Part shown: positions 1-7,217 of the stretch, one piece after another | Layout of the letters: each line of letters begins with the position of its first letter | Position numbering within the stretch: the stretch's first letter is position 1 | From: Gammaproteobacteria bacterium | Lineage (GTDB): Bacteria; Pseudomonadota; Gammaproteobacteria; Competibacterales; Competibacteraceae | Assembly (NCBI GenBank): GCA_020047885.1 | Contig: JAIFNF010000245.1 | Location: forward strand, 1-8,460 | DNA length: 8,460 nt | Direction: 5' to 3' | The notes under the pieces: model-generated | Told to the model about the DNA's origin: nothing | What the model saw: only the letters and a program-made list of their open reading frames with translations | Databases searched by the model: none | Program-made: the position numbers and the translations under genes

Positions 1-91
1 ACGTAGCCCGATGTTCTGGGCTGAGTCTGGTCAATCCAGACTTGCGGTTTTATCCACCACAAGCCTCGCCCTTTAGGGCGGGGTGATTGAC
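1..91 (+). mobile_element. Terminal segment of an IS200/IS605-type (TnpB) element, probable right end
   Basis: Three hairpins follow one another: AGCCC/GGGCT (5-9 with 18-22), a perfect 7-bp stem AGTCTGG/CCAGACT (24-30 with 36-42, loop TCAAT), and an 8-bp stem CCTCGCCC/GGGCGGGG (64-71 with 76-83, loop TTTA, one G-T wobble), then TGATTGAC. A strong subterminal hairpin followed by a short TTGAC-like pentamer is the known end structure of IS200/IS605 elements, which move through a Y1 transposase without making target duplications. The segment sits exactly where a response-regulator reading frame loses homology (about position 91), which supports an insertion boundary there. No transposase coding sequence can be confirmed in these 91 bases; tnpB would lie to the left, outside the window. 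Calling it the right rather than the left end rests on the multi-hairpin layout and is inference. Confidence 0.6.
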
Positions 92-110
92 AATGTTTGG
101 CAGCCAGCAT
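1..110 (+). ncRNA. Candidate TnpB guide RNA (omega RNA): scaffold hairpins plus flank-derived guide
   Basis: In IS200/IS605 elements the 3' end of tnpB and the element's right end are transcribed as the omega RNA, and the bases just past the boundary act as the guide. Here the three stems at 5-83 would form the 3' part of the scaffold. The guide would start at about position 92 and run through roughly 110, reading into the interrupted response-regulator gene. The 5' part of any such RNA lies outside the window. This is an inference from structure and position only; neither a promoter nor tnpB is visible. Confidence 0.35.
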
Positions 111-230
111 TTGCAACGCACTCGTGCCGTCATTGACCTGGGAAACGGCATAACCCGCCTTTTCCAGCACCAACTTCCACAGGAACGTAATCACCGTGCT
201 GTCATCTATCACTAAAATCTTTTTTTCCAT
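90..230 (-). pseudogene. 5' fragment of a response-regulator receiver domain, cut by the IS end
   Basis: Translation from the ATG at 230 gives MEKKILVIDDSTVITFLWKL, then a run ending LQMLAAKH at residue 46. This is the start of a CheY-like receiver: beta-1 strand KILVID, the acidic pair D9-D10, helix 1 and the DG turn (D34-G35). The phosphoacceptor aspartate, expected near residue 53, is not reached, because homology stops at the IS boundary (about position 91). The frame stays open into the IS-derived sequence to the window edge, so a hybrid peptide could be made, but it could not be phosphorylated normally. No clear Shine-Dalgarno sequence precedes the ATG. The rest of the gene may lie on the far side of the element, left of the window. 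It is divergent from purH. Confidence 0.7.
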
Positions 231-280
231 GGACTGATCTTTTTGAAAGGTCTGCATACGCCGGAACCGGTCCGGGATTT

Positions 281-345
281 GAAGCAATTTTTGCAAGATC
301 AAAGAACTAAAATTTTGATCAATAAAATAAGGCGCAGAATAAACG
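281..345. promoter_or_regulatory. AT-rich divergent spacer, possible promoter region for purH
   Basis: The 228-bp gap between the response-regulator start and purH contains an AT-rich core. It holds the palindrome TTGATCAA at 315-322 followed by TAAAAT (323-328), which resembles a -10 box; no convincing -35 box lies at 16-18 bp. A GC-rich dyad CCGGA/TCCGG (261-265 with 271-275) and the palindrome GGACGTCC (363-370) flank it. I see no PurR-type operator. No transcription start can be assigned. Confidence 0.25.
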
Positions 346-458
346 CTGAATGAAATCTTGCTGGACGTCCGGTGAAGTGTGCTTGCCCCTGGCTACGGAA
401 TCAAGGTCTAATGAACTCTCGCATTCACTTGTTTAAACCTCACCTTTCGGATTTCTGC

Positions 459-2042
459 ATGAATACCACCTTTGCTCCCGCCATCCGCCGCGCTCTACTC
501 AGCGTCTCCGACAAGACCGGCATCGTCGATTTCGCCCGCGCCCTGCATGATCTGGGCGTGGAACTGCTGTCCACTGGCGGCACCGCCAAATTGTTGAGCG
601 ACAGCGGTATCCCGGTCATTGAAGTCGCGGATTACACCGGCTTCCCGGAAATGATGGATGGCCGGCTGAAAACCCTGCATCCCCGGATTCATGGCGGTCT
701 ACTGGGTCGGCGCGGCCAGGATGACGCGGCGATGATGCAGCACGGGATTCCGCCGATTGACCTGCTGGTGGTTAACCTTTACCCCTTTGAAGCCACGGTG
801 GCCAAGCCGGATTGCACCTTGGCGCACGCCATTGAAAATATCGACATTGGCGGACCGACCATGCTGCGGGCGGCGGCCAAGAATCATGCGGCGGTCACGG
901 TCGTCGTGGACGCCGGCGACTATGCGCGGGTGTTGGGCGAAATGCAGGCGCAGCATGGTGCCGTGAGCGACGCCACCCGGTTTGATCTGGCGGTAAAGGT
1001 GTTTGAACACACTGCCCGTTATGACGGCGCGATTGCCAACTATTTGGGTTCCATCCAGCCCGAAGGGGGACGCGATCCGTTCCCGCGTACCTACAGCGTC
1101 CAATTTCACAAGGCTCAGGCGATGCGCTACGGCGAAAACCCGCATCAGGGCGCGGCGTTCTATGTGGAGCCGCAACCGGCAGAAGCGAGCATCGCCACGG
1201 CTCACCAGTTACAGGGCAAGGAATTATCCTATAACAACGTTGCCGACACTGACGCCGCGCTGGAATGTGTCAAGGGGTTCACTGCGCCCGCTTGCGTCAT
1301 TGTTAAACACGCCAATCCCTGCGGCGTCGCCATCGGCGCAACGCTGCTTGACGCCTACAACCGTGCTTATCAGGCTGACCCAACCTCGGCGTTCGGCGGG
1401 ATTATCGCCTTCAACCAGCCCCTGGATGCCGCGACGGCGAAGGCGATTGTTGACCGGCAGTTTGTGGAAGTGATCATTGCGCCGGAAGTGATGCCCGAAG
1501 CGCTGGTGATGACTGCCAGCAAGCAGAATGTGCGGGTGCTGGCCTGCGGTCAGTGGGACCGGGAACAACGCGCCCCGGGCTGGGATTACAAGCGGGTCAC
1601 GGGAGGCTTGCTGGTGCAGGATCGTGACCTTGGCCAAGTCGCGGCGTCGGAATTAAAAATCGTGACCCAGCGCCAGCCGAGCAATCAGGAAATGATCGAC
1701 CTGCTGTTCACCTGGCAGGTGGTGAAGTTCGTTAAATCCAACGCCATTGTTTACGGTCGGGACGGCATGATTCTCGGCGTCGGCGCGGGCCAGATGAGCC
1801 GGGTGTTTTCCGCCCGCATCGCGGCGATGAAGGCGCAGGAAGAAAAACTGGATTTGCAGGGGGCGGCCATGGGTTCCGACGCCTTCTTCCCCTTCCGCGA
1901 CGGTCTCGATCTAGCGGCTGAATTGGGTATTACTGCGGTGATTCAGCCGGGCGGTTCGATGCGCGACAACGAAGTGATCGCCGCTGCTGACGAACATAAT
2001 ATGACGATGGTGTTTACCGGAATGCGGCATTTCCGGCATTGA
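459..2042 (+). CDS. purH: Bifunctional AICAR transformylase / IMP cyclohydrolase
   Basis: It catalyses the last two steps of de novo purine synthesis: formyl transfer from 10-formyl-THF to AICAR, then ring closure of FAICAR to IMP, in the cytoplasm. The 527-aa product matches the usual PurH length (E. coli, 529). The N-terminal MGS-like cyclohydrolase domain (about residues 1-200) shows [25 protein letters not shown] and [10 protein letters not shown]. The C-terminal AICARFT domain shows MRYGENPHQ, the catalytic Lys-His in [10 protein letters not shown] (K283-H284), [28 protein letters not shown] and the C-terminus MRHFRH. The ATG at 459 was chosen because it aligns with known PurH N-termini, although its Shine-Dalgarno is weak. 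An in-frame ATG at 411 has a better AAGG and would add 16 residues; a GTG at 372 is less likely. purD does not follow, unlike in many gammaproteobacteria. Confidence 0.97.
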   Translation: MNTTFAPAIRRALLSVSDKTGIVDFARALHDLGVELLSTGGTAKLLSDSGIPVIEVADYTGFPEMMDGRLKTLHPRIHGGLLGRRGQDDAAMMQHGIPPIDLLVVNLYPFEATVAKPDCTLAHAIENIDIGGPTMLRAAAKNHAAVTVVVDAGDYARVLGEMQAQHGAVSDATRFDLAVKVFEHTARYDGAIANYLGSIQPEGGRDPFPRTYSVQFHKAQAMRYGENPHQGAAFYVEPQPAEASIATAHQLQGKELSYNNVADTDAALECVKGFTAPACVIVKHANPCGVAIGATLLDAYNRAYQADPTSAFGGIIAFNQPLDAATAKAIVDRQFVEVIIAPEVMPEALVMTASKQNVRVLACGQWDREQRAPGWDYKRVTGGLLVQDRDLGQVAASELKIVTQRQPSNQEMIDLLFTWQVVKFVKSNAIVYGRDGMILGVGAGQMSRVFSARIAAMKAQEEKLDLQGAAMGSDAFFPFRDGLDLAAELGITAVIQPGGSMRDNEVIAAADEHNMTMVFTGMRHFRH

Positions 2043-2092
2043 TGGACAGCGAGACGCTGTTTCAGGACGTTCCGCGATCTACTTTTTCGTCG

Positions 2093-2121
2093 TACCCATG
2101 AAAGCGGGTATCCTGTCTTTT
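2093..2121 (+). terminator. Weak candidate terminator after purH
   Basis: A 5-bp stem TACCC/GGGTA (2093-2097 with 2106-2110, loop of 8) is followed by TCCTGTCTTTT. The stem is short and the T tract is interrupted, so termination is only possible, not shown. A second small hairpin, ACAGCG/CGCTGT, sits just after the purH stop (2046-2060) without a T tract. Confidence 0.25.
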
Positions 2122-2128
2122 CAGTGGC

Positions 2129-2368
2129 TTACCCGGTTACGCCGTAACTGGCGATTTCCAGATCTTCCTCGGTTGAACCAGCCTGTGCTTCCCGCACATG
2201 GCGGCGAGCCTCACCAGCGCTTTCATAAATATACGGAGCGACATTGCGCCCTTCGAGCGCATCGCCCAGTTTCATCCGCAGGAAGGCGCTAGCGGTGTAG
2301 CGGGTCACGCCGGAATAGAAACGGTTCGTCAAATCCTTGATGATGTCGGTGTAGGGTAAACTGAATGG
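2129..2368 (-). pseudogene. Frameshifted C-terminal remnant, tentatively acyl-CoA:acetate CoA-transferase
   Basis: On the minus strand an open frame runs from about 2368 to the TAA at 2129-2131. It reads PYTDIIKDLTNRF, then SGVTRYTASAFLRMKLGDAL, then a segment with APYIYESAGEARRHV. From memory this resembles the C-terminal extension of long bacterial acyl-CoA:acetate (propionate) CoA-transferases, in which a GVTRYTTSAF-like motif precedes a KLG..L segment; I could not check this. There is no ATG in the frame (the first start-like codon is TTG at 2332) and no Shine-Dalgarno. A TGA at 2369-2371 closes the frame, while the adjacent frame upstream continues as a protein-like stretch (GRTMVTIQF). 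That pattern suggests a frameshift near 2357-2368 in a decayed gene whose main body is gone. It lies between purH and the large repeat gene, so it marks a past rearrangement. Confidence 0.5.
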
Positions 2369-2435
2369 TCACCATGGTGCGACCAGCCTGGTACTGATCT
2401 GCACGTTGTTCCCTAATTTATTCGAGGATTTTGCC

Positions 2436-5400
2436 ATGAACCATTTTTGTGATAACAAATCCCCTTGGGGGTATGGGTTAATCCTGTTGGGGTGTCTTTA
2501 TTCCCTGAGCACTTGGGCGAGCGATCTGGTGGGCAGTGGCCAACACTCGCTGGCGATCAGCGCCAATCAGCCGTTCGGGTACGCCTGGGGCGCGAACCAG
2601 GCCGGGCAGTTAGGGCGGGATAGCGGGGGGGAAACGCAGCCCTATCCGTTCCTGTGGTCACCCGCCGGAACGGGAACCGTTTGGACGCAGGTCGCGAGCG
2701 GCGACTGGCACAGCGTAGCGCTGGCGGCGGATGGCACAGTGTGGACTTGGGGTCAGAACGGTCAAGGGCAGTTGGGCGATGGGACGACGATGGATCACCC
2801 GATACCGGTTCCGGTGCCTGGGTTAAGCCACGCTATCGCCGTAGCCGCGGGGAAATATCATAGTCTGGTGGTCACTGAAGATGGACGGGTGTGGGCATGG
2901 GGGAATAATGACTATCGGCAGTTGGGGAACAACGGCAGTCAAGGGCAAACCGCGCTGACGCCTGTGGCGGTAGTGGTCGCCGAACTGCGCAGCGATGGCG
3001 GGCTGAACTTTCCGCCACTGACTGGGGTGGTGGCCGTGGCTGCCAGCGAGGTGCATAGCGTCGCCTTGAAGGGGGATGGAACCGTATGGGCGTGGGGCGA
3101 TAACAGCTCCGGACAATTGGGAACCTGTACGACCTTCGCAGCGGCAACGGCAAAACCGGTCTGGCAGACCTGTGGCGCGAACCCGTTGCCGCTGACCGGG
3201 GTTCGGCAAATCAGCGCCGGGGGGTATCACCGGGCGGGCGGGTATACCGAGCAGCGGGGCGTGGCTTATACCATTGCGGTACGAGACGATGGAACGATCT
3301 GGGGGTGGGGGAATAACGAACACTGCCAGTTGGGAGAAAATTCTTGGTTGCAGCAGACCACGCCCCAAGGGTTACCCAATCTCAACCAACTCGGGACGTT
3401 GCGGGTGCTGGCCGGTGGAGACGCCCACGGCGCGGCCTTGACGCCGGATGGGCAGGTATGGACTTGGGGCGATAATACCCACGGCCAATTAGGGGATGGC
3501 GCGATCAGTCCCAACGCCCCCCGCTGTCAGCCACAACCGGTGCAGACGATAACGGATGGCGAAACCCTGGGAGCCGGGCCGGCGCAGACATTGCTCACCC
3601 GGCGCGATGGAACCGTGTGGGCGTGGGGTCGAAACAACCTGGGGCAACTGGGCGATGGCGCTACTCAGGATCGCGGGACGCCGGCACCAGTGAGCGGCAT
3701 CTGCGGAGTGGGTCACCTGAATCTCCAGGCCGTCCCCCCAGCAGGGTGTCCGGTAACGCTAGCCACGACCGGGGTAGGGCAGGGAACGGTGGCTGGAGCC
3801 GGTGACTATGCTGCCGACGTAATCGTGACCCTGACCGCCACACCGGCGGCAGATTCGGCGTTGGCGGGCTGGAGTCCCAGTCCCTGCGCAGCCAGCTTTA
3901 CCATGCCCAATCCGGCGCGCGCCCTGACCTGCACTGCCAAGTTTACCAACACCGTGACCTATCCGGTGACCCTGGCGACGACCGGTGAAGGCCGTGGCGC
4001 GGTGGATGGGGGCGGCGCTTATGCTACTGGGGAAATCGTGGTACTCACCGCCAAACCCAATCCACGCAGTCAGTTCACCGGCTGGAGTCCCGCGCCGTGT
4101 GCAGCCCGTTTCACCATGCTCGATGAGTCGCTCACCTGCACCGCCACCTTTGAACCGCAACCGATTATCCCATTGACGGTTGTCAGGGCGGGCGACGGAG
4201 ACGGCACAGTCAGCGGCGGTGGGCAATATCAGGTTGGGGAAATCGTGACCCTGACCGCCACGCTCCAGTCCGACCACGATCATTTCGCCGGCTGGACACC
4301 AGAACCCTGCGCGGCGGTGTTCACCATGCCTGATCAGCCCCTGACCTGTACTGCCACCTTCATCGCCGATGCTGCCGACCCGTTGATCGCCGCGCATCTC
4401 GAACACTACTACACGACGATTCTTGACCGGCTTCCGGCATCGGCAGAGCAGACCTCTTGGGCAAACGACTTGGCGCGCATTCAAACCTTGGGTATCGATG
4501 TCGGTGACGGTTTCCGCACGCTAATCCAGCAACTCTTCACCAGCGCCGAGTACCAGAGCCGCTACCGCAGTGATACGCAGTATGTGACGGACCTTTACCG
4601 CGCCCTGCTGCAACGCGACCCCGATCCCGACCGGGTGAACGACTGGCTGGCGCAACTGGCGGCCGGGTTGCCCCGTGATGTGGTATTGACCGACTTTCTG
4701 TTCGCGGCGGAATTCACCGCCTATTTGCAGGGTCAGTTTGGTGCCGCAATCAGCCGGGTGGAAGCGTTGACCGTGGTTGATTTCTACCGGGGTCTACTCA
4801 ATCGCCTACCGGACAACGCGGGCTTTCGCTACTGGTTGGAGCGTTTCCAGACGGCGCAGTGTCAGGGAGCCGCGGCGGTCACGGCGGAAGTGGAAGCCAT
4901 TTCCAGCCAGTTTGCCAACAGCCCGGAATACCTCAACCGGCAACGCCCGAACCGGGAATACCTGCAAGACTTGTACAGTACCTTCTTGCGCCGAGGGGCG
5001 GATAGGGAGGGATTCAACTATTGGCTAAACCGCTTGGACACCGGTGATCTAACTCGTGAACAAGCCCGGCAGTTTTTTGTGGCAGCCCCGGAGTTTCAGG
5101 GACGGGTGAGTCAAATCATTCAACAAGGTTGCCTCCGTATGCCTTTTATCCAAATCAGCGCAGGCTCGAATCACGCCTGCGGGGTGCGAGCGGATGGCGC
5201 GGTGGCCTGCTGGGGGGGGTATGAGTATGGCTATGGCGAAGCTATGCCACCCAGCGGCGTATTCACCCAAGTCAGCGCGGGCGGGTATCACACCTGTGGA
5301 GTAAAAACGGATGGCACGGTCACCTGCTGGGGGAATAACGAGGATGGCCAAACGACGCCACCTACCGGGACTTTCACCCAAGTCAGCGCAGGTTCTGAAC

Positions 5401-7103
5401 ACGCCTGCGGGGTGCAGACTGCTGGAACCGTAGCCTGTTGGGGAAATAACGATAAAGGTGAAGCCACACCGCCGACCGGAACCTTTACCCAAATCAGCGC
5501 GGGTGGGTCTCACACCTGCGGGGTGCGCGTGGATGGCGCGGTCGCCTGCTGGGGAGAGAACTATTTTGGCGAAGCCACACCACCGACGGGGAGCTTCACT
5601 CAAGTCAGTGCAGGCGGTCGCCACACCTGTGGAGTGAAAATCGACGGTACCGTCGCGTGCTGGGGAGATGGTAATTATGGCCAAGCCACGCCGCCGACCG
5701 GAACTTTCAGCCACGTCAGCGCGGGCAGTTCGACCTTCCATGGCCATAGTTGCGGCGTGAAACGAGATGGAACGGTGGAATGCTGGGGGTCTAATGATCC
5801 ACCAGTGACTGACCTCAATGTAACCTCGGGTCAGGCTATACCCCCAGTGGGGATTTTCACTGCGGTCAGCGCCGGCGGAGGATACACCTGTGGGCTGAGG
5901 GATGACGGCATGGTTGCGTGCTGGGGATGGAATTCTAATGGTCAAGCCTCACCCCCTAACGGTGCCTATTATGTGCCTCTGGAGGTCGTCGTTACCGGGC
6001 CAGGCACGGTCACCAGTCTCCCAACGGGCATCGCGTGTGGGAACGATTGTCGTAGAAGTTACGAGCTGCAGACGTTGATAACCCTGACCGCAACCCCGGT
6101 TGATGGCGCAAAATTCAGTCACTGGAATGGGGCTTGTTCTGGCGCGATGGCTAACTGCCAGGTGGTCATGAGTCAAGCCCAGTCCGTAGAAGCCGTTTTT
6201 ATCAGCGCCAACCCGCGTTCTTACACCCAGGTCAGCGCAGGGAGTTGGTATACCTGCGGATTGCAAAGTGACGGCGTTGGGGCGTGCTGGGGATGGCATT
6301 ACTTTGCCATCCCCCCGGCTGGAGCTTTTATCCAAATCAGCGCCGGTGGTTTGTTCTTTGGTTTTGATCTGACCGGACACATTTGCGGCGTAAAGCTCGA
6401 CGGCACCGTCGCGTGTTCGGGGAGCAATGACTATGGCCAAGCTTCGCCTCCTGCCGGCATTTTTACTCAAGTCAGCGCGGGTGGACATCATACCTGTGGG
6501 GTAAACAGTGACAGCGTCATTGTCTGCTGGGGGGATAATCAATATGACCAGGCCAGCCCCCCCGCGGGAACTTTTATACAAGTTAGCGCGGGCTGGTTTC
6601 ATACCTGTGGCGTGAAGACGGACGGAACGGTCGCCTGCTGGGGTTCCGAGAATAACGACCCGGTCTTCCGTAGCAACATCGATAGCCCCTCCACGCCTCC
6701 TGCCGGAACTTTTACTCACGTCAGCGGGGGCTGGTTTCACACCTGTGGCGTGAAGACTGAAGGGACAGTCGCCTGCTGGGGGGATAACGAGTACGGCCAA
6801 TCCACGCCGCCCGACAGCGTATTCACGCAAATCAGCGCCGGCGCTTTGCACACCTGTGGGGTGAAGACGGATGGCGCCATCGCCTGCTGGGGATATAACT
6901 TCTTCGGTCAAGCGGATCGCCCGGCGGGCGCTTTTGTCCACGTTAGCGCCGGTTTCCGCCATACCTGTGGCGTGACGACGGATCGCCGAATCATGTGCTG
7001 GGGAGATAATGAGTACGGACAAAGTACACCGCCGGATGATCGAACAATCAGGGATGCCGTCGGCGTGTTTCGGGTCGAGACCGGGTATCGCGATCCTGAA
7101 TGA
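2436..7103 (+). CDS. Giant exported RCC1/BLIP-II-type triple propeller protein with InlB-like and DUF4214 repeats
   Basis: The 1555-aa product starts at the ATG at 2436, with GAGGA seven bases upstream. A signal peptide is likely: hydrophobic core at residues 12-25 and an STWA-S cleavage site after A28; LLGC at 17-20 is a poorer lipobox alternative. Domains in order: seven classical RCC1 repeats (about 32-425, signature WAWGxNxxGQLGDG); three InlB/Flg_new-type beta repeats (about 439-645, each with GEIVTLTA-like and GW(S/T)P elements); four DUF4214 units whose YxxxLxRxPD motifs start near 657, 719, 782 and 845; seven 37-residue BLIP-II/RCC1_2-like repeats (904-1177); a fourth InlB-like unit (about 1179-1260); and seven more short repeats (1263-1536). 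All 14 short repeats keep C-G-(V/L)-x7-C. RCC1 and BLIP-II folds are binding propellers, so an adhesive or ligand-binding extracytoplasmic role is inferred. No catalytic motif or cell-wall anchor is seen. It appears monocistronic, ending at the terminator at 7218-7247. Confidence 0.9.
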   Translation: MNHFCDNKSPWGYGLILLGCLYSLSTWASDLVGSGQHSLAISANQPFGYAWGANQAGQLGRDSGGETQPYPFLWSPAGTGTVWTQVASGDWHSVALAADGTVWTWGQNGQGQLGDGTTMDHPIPVPVPGLSHAIAVAAGKYHSLVVTEDGRVWAWGNNDYRQLGNNGSQGQTALTPVAVVVAELRSDGGLNFPPLTGVVAVAASEVHSVALKGDGTVWAWGDNSSGQLGTCTTFAAATAKPVWQTCGANPLPLTGVRQISAGGYHRAGGYTEQRGVAYTIAVRDDGTIWGWGNNEHCQLGENSWLQQTTPQGLPNLNQLGTLRVLAGGDAHGAALTPDGQVWTWGDNTHGQLGDGAISPNAPRCQPQPVQTITDGETLGAGPAQTLLTRRDGTVWAWGRNNLGQLGDGATQDRGTPAPVSGICGVGHLNLQAVPPAGCPVTLATTGVGQGTVAGAGDYAADVIVTLTATPAADSALAGWSPSPCAASFTMPNPARALTCTAKFTNTVTYPVTLATTGEGRGAVDGGGAYATGEIVVLTAKPNPRSQFTGWSPAPCAARFTMLDESLTCTATFEPQPIIPLTVVRAGDGDGTVSGGGQYQVGEIVTLTATLQSDHDHFAGWTPEPCAAVFTMPDQPLTCTATFIADAADPLIAAHLEHYYTTILDRLPASAEQTSWANDLARIQTLGIDVGDGFRTLIQQLFTSAEYQSRYRSDTQYVTDLYRALLQRDPDPDRVNDWLAQLAAGLPRDVVLTDFLFAAEFTAYLQGQFGAAISRVEALTVVDFYRGLLNRLPDNAGFRYWLERFQTAQCQGAAAVTAEVEAISSQFANSPEYLNRQRPNREYLQDLYSTFLRRGADREGFNYWLNRLDTGDLTREQARQFFVAAPEFQGRVSQIIQQGCLRMPFIQISAGSNHACGVRADGAVACWGGYEYGYGEAMPPSGVFTQVSAGGYHTCGVKTDGTVTCWGNNEDGQTTPPTGTFTQVSAGSEHACGVQTAGTVACWGNNDKGEATPPTGTFTQISAGGSHTCGVRVDGAVACWGENYFGEATPPTGSFTQVSAGGRHTCGVKIDGTVACWGDGNYGQATPPTGTFSHVSAGSSTFHGHSCGVKRDGTVECWGSNDPPVTDLNVTSGQAIPPVGIFTAVSAGGGYTCGLRDDGMVACWGWNSNGQASPPNGAYYVPLEVVVTGPGTVTSLPTGIACGNDCRRSYELQTLITLTATPVDGAKFSHWNGACSGAMANCQVVMSQAQSVEAVFISANPRSYTQVSAGSWYTCGLQSDGVGACWGWHYFAIPPAGAFIQISAGGLFFGFDLTGHICGVKLDGTVACSGSNDYGQASPPAGIFTQVSAGGHHTCGVNSDSVIVCWGDNQYDQASPPAGTFIQVSAGWFHTCGVKTDGTVACWGSENNDPVFRSNIDSPSTPPAGTFTHVSGGWFHTCGVKTEGTVACWGDNEYGQSTPPDSVFTQISAGALHTCGVKTDGAIACWGYNFFGQADRPAGAFVHVSAGFRHTCGVTTDRRIMCWGDNEYGQSTPPDDRTIRDAVGVFRVETGYRDPE
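5145..5966 (+). repeat. Intragenic repeat array 1: seven BLIP-II-like units, 111-bp period
   Basis: Units begin at 5145, 5262, 5373, 5484, 5595, 5706 and 5856. Units 2-5 and 7 are exactly 111 bp (37 codons), unit 1 is 117 bp and unit 6 is 150 bp. Each encodes F(T/I)Q(V/I)SAG, then a C-G-(V/L)-x7-C-W-G hairpin, then PP.G. Neighbouring units share long near-identical DNA tracts, so the array is open to unequal recombination and to assembly error. Confidence 0.9.
6222..7043 (+). repeat. Intragenic repeat array 2: seven BLIP-II-like units, 111-bp period
   Basis: Units begin at 6222, 6327, 6462, 6573, 6711, 6822 and 6933. Units 4 (6573) and 2 (6327) are longer (138 and 135 bp), unit 1 is 105 bp, and the units at 6462, 6711 and 6822 are exactly 111 bp. 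The length changes fall in loops around the conserved hairpin. The unit at 6327 has CSG instead of CWG but keeps the cysteine. The count equals that of array 1, and the two are separated by one InlB-like unit. Confidence 0.9.
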
Positions 7104-7120
7104 GTAGTGGAGTTGTGGAA

Positions 7121-7168
7121 TCGTAGCTTCGTAGCTTCGTAGCTTCGTAGCTTCGTAGCTTCGTAGGT
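7121..7168. repeat. Octanucleotide tandem repeat (TCGTAGCT), five perfect copies plus a partial
   Basis: The unit TCGTAGCT starts at 7121, 7129, 7137, 7145 and 7153 without a mismatch, and a sixth copy (7161-7168) differs by one base (TCGTAGGT). It begins 17 bp after the stop of the large gene and runs directly into the inverted repeat at 7167. Being intergenic, perfect and short, it is a candidate variable-number tandem repeat. Confidence 0.95.
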
Positions 7169-7196
7169 TGGGTTGCCGTCCTTGTAGCAACCCAAC
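7167..7196. repeat. Perfect 10-bp inverted repeat (REP-like hairpin)
   Basis: GTTGGGTTGC (7167-7176) pairs perfectly with GCAACCCAAC (7187-7196) around a 10-base loop. No T tract follows, so it is not a standard terminator. AACCCAAC-type palindromes occur as dispersed extragenic repeats in many proteobacteria, so this may be one copy of such a family; only one copy is in the window. Confidence 0.7.
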
Positions 7197-7217
7197 TCTG
7201 CACTGATAGAATTGAAC

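Noticed and set aside
240..458. Possible purine- or ZTP-type riboswitch upstream of purH.
   Set aside because: I could not find the conserved cores of the purine or ZTP aptamers, only short dyads.
699..1637. Several overlapping open frames inside purH on both strands.
   Set aside because: purH is intact and strongly matched across this span; the others have no recognisable product.
2042..2101. A 19-codon + strand frame whose ATG overlaps the purH stop (TGATG).
   Set aside because: The overlap resembles translational coupling, but the peptide is unrecognised, too short to judge, and lies in a stretch that seems to be decayed sequence.
2098..2292. A 64-codon + strand frame after purH.
   Set aside because: It is antisense to the more protein-like minus-strand remnant, and its composition (many Arg/Pro/His) is that of a shadow frame.
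5145..7043. The regular 111-bp repeats considered as a CRISPR-like array.
   Set aside because: The units are contiguous coding repeats in one frame with no spacer/repeat alternation.
5049..7190. Two long minus-strand open frames (5049-5945, 298 codons; 5949-7190, 413 codons) antisense to the short-repeat arrays.
   Set aside because: They mirror the 111-bp repeats and codon bias of the + strand gene, have no Shine-Dalgarno or recognisable fold, and one runs on through the octamer repeat. They are shadows.
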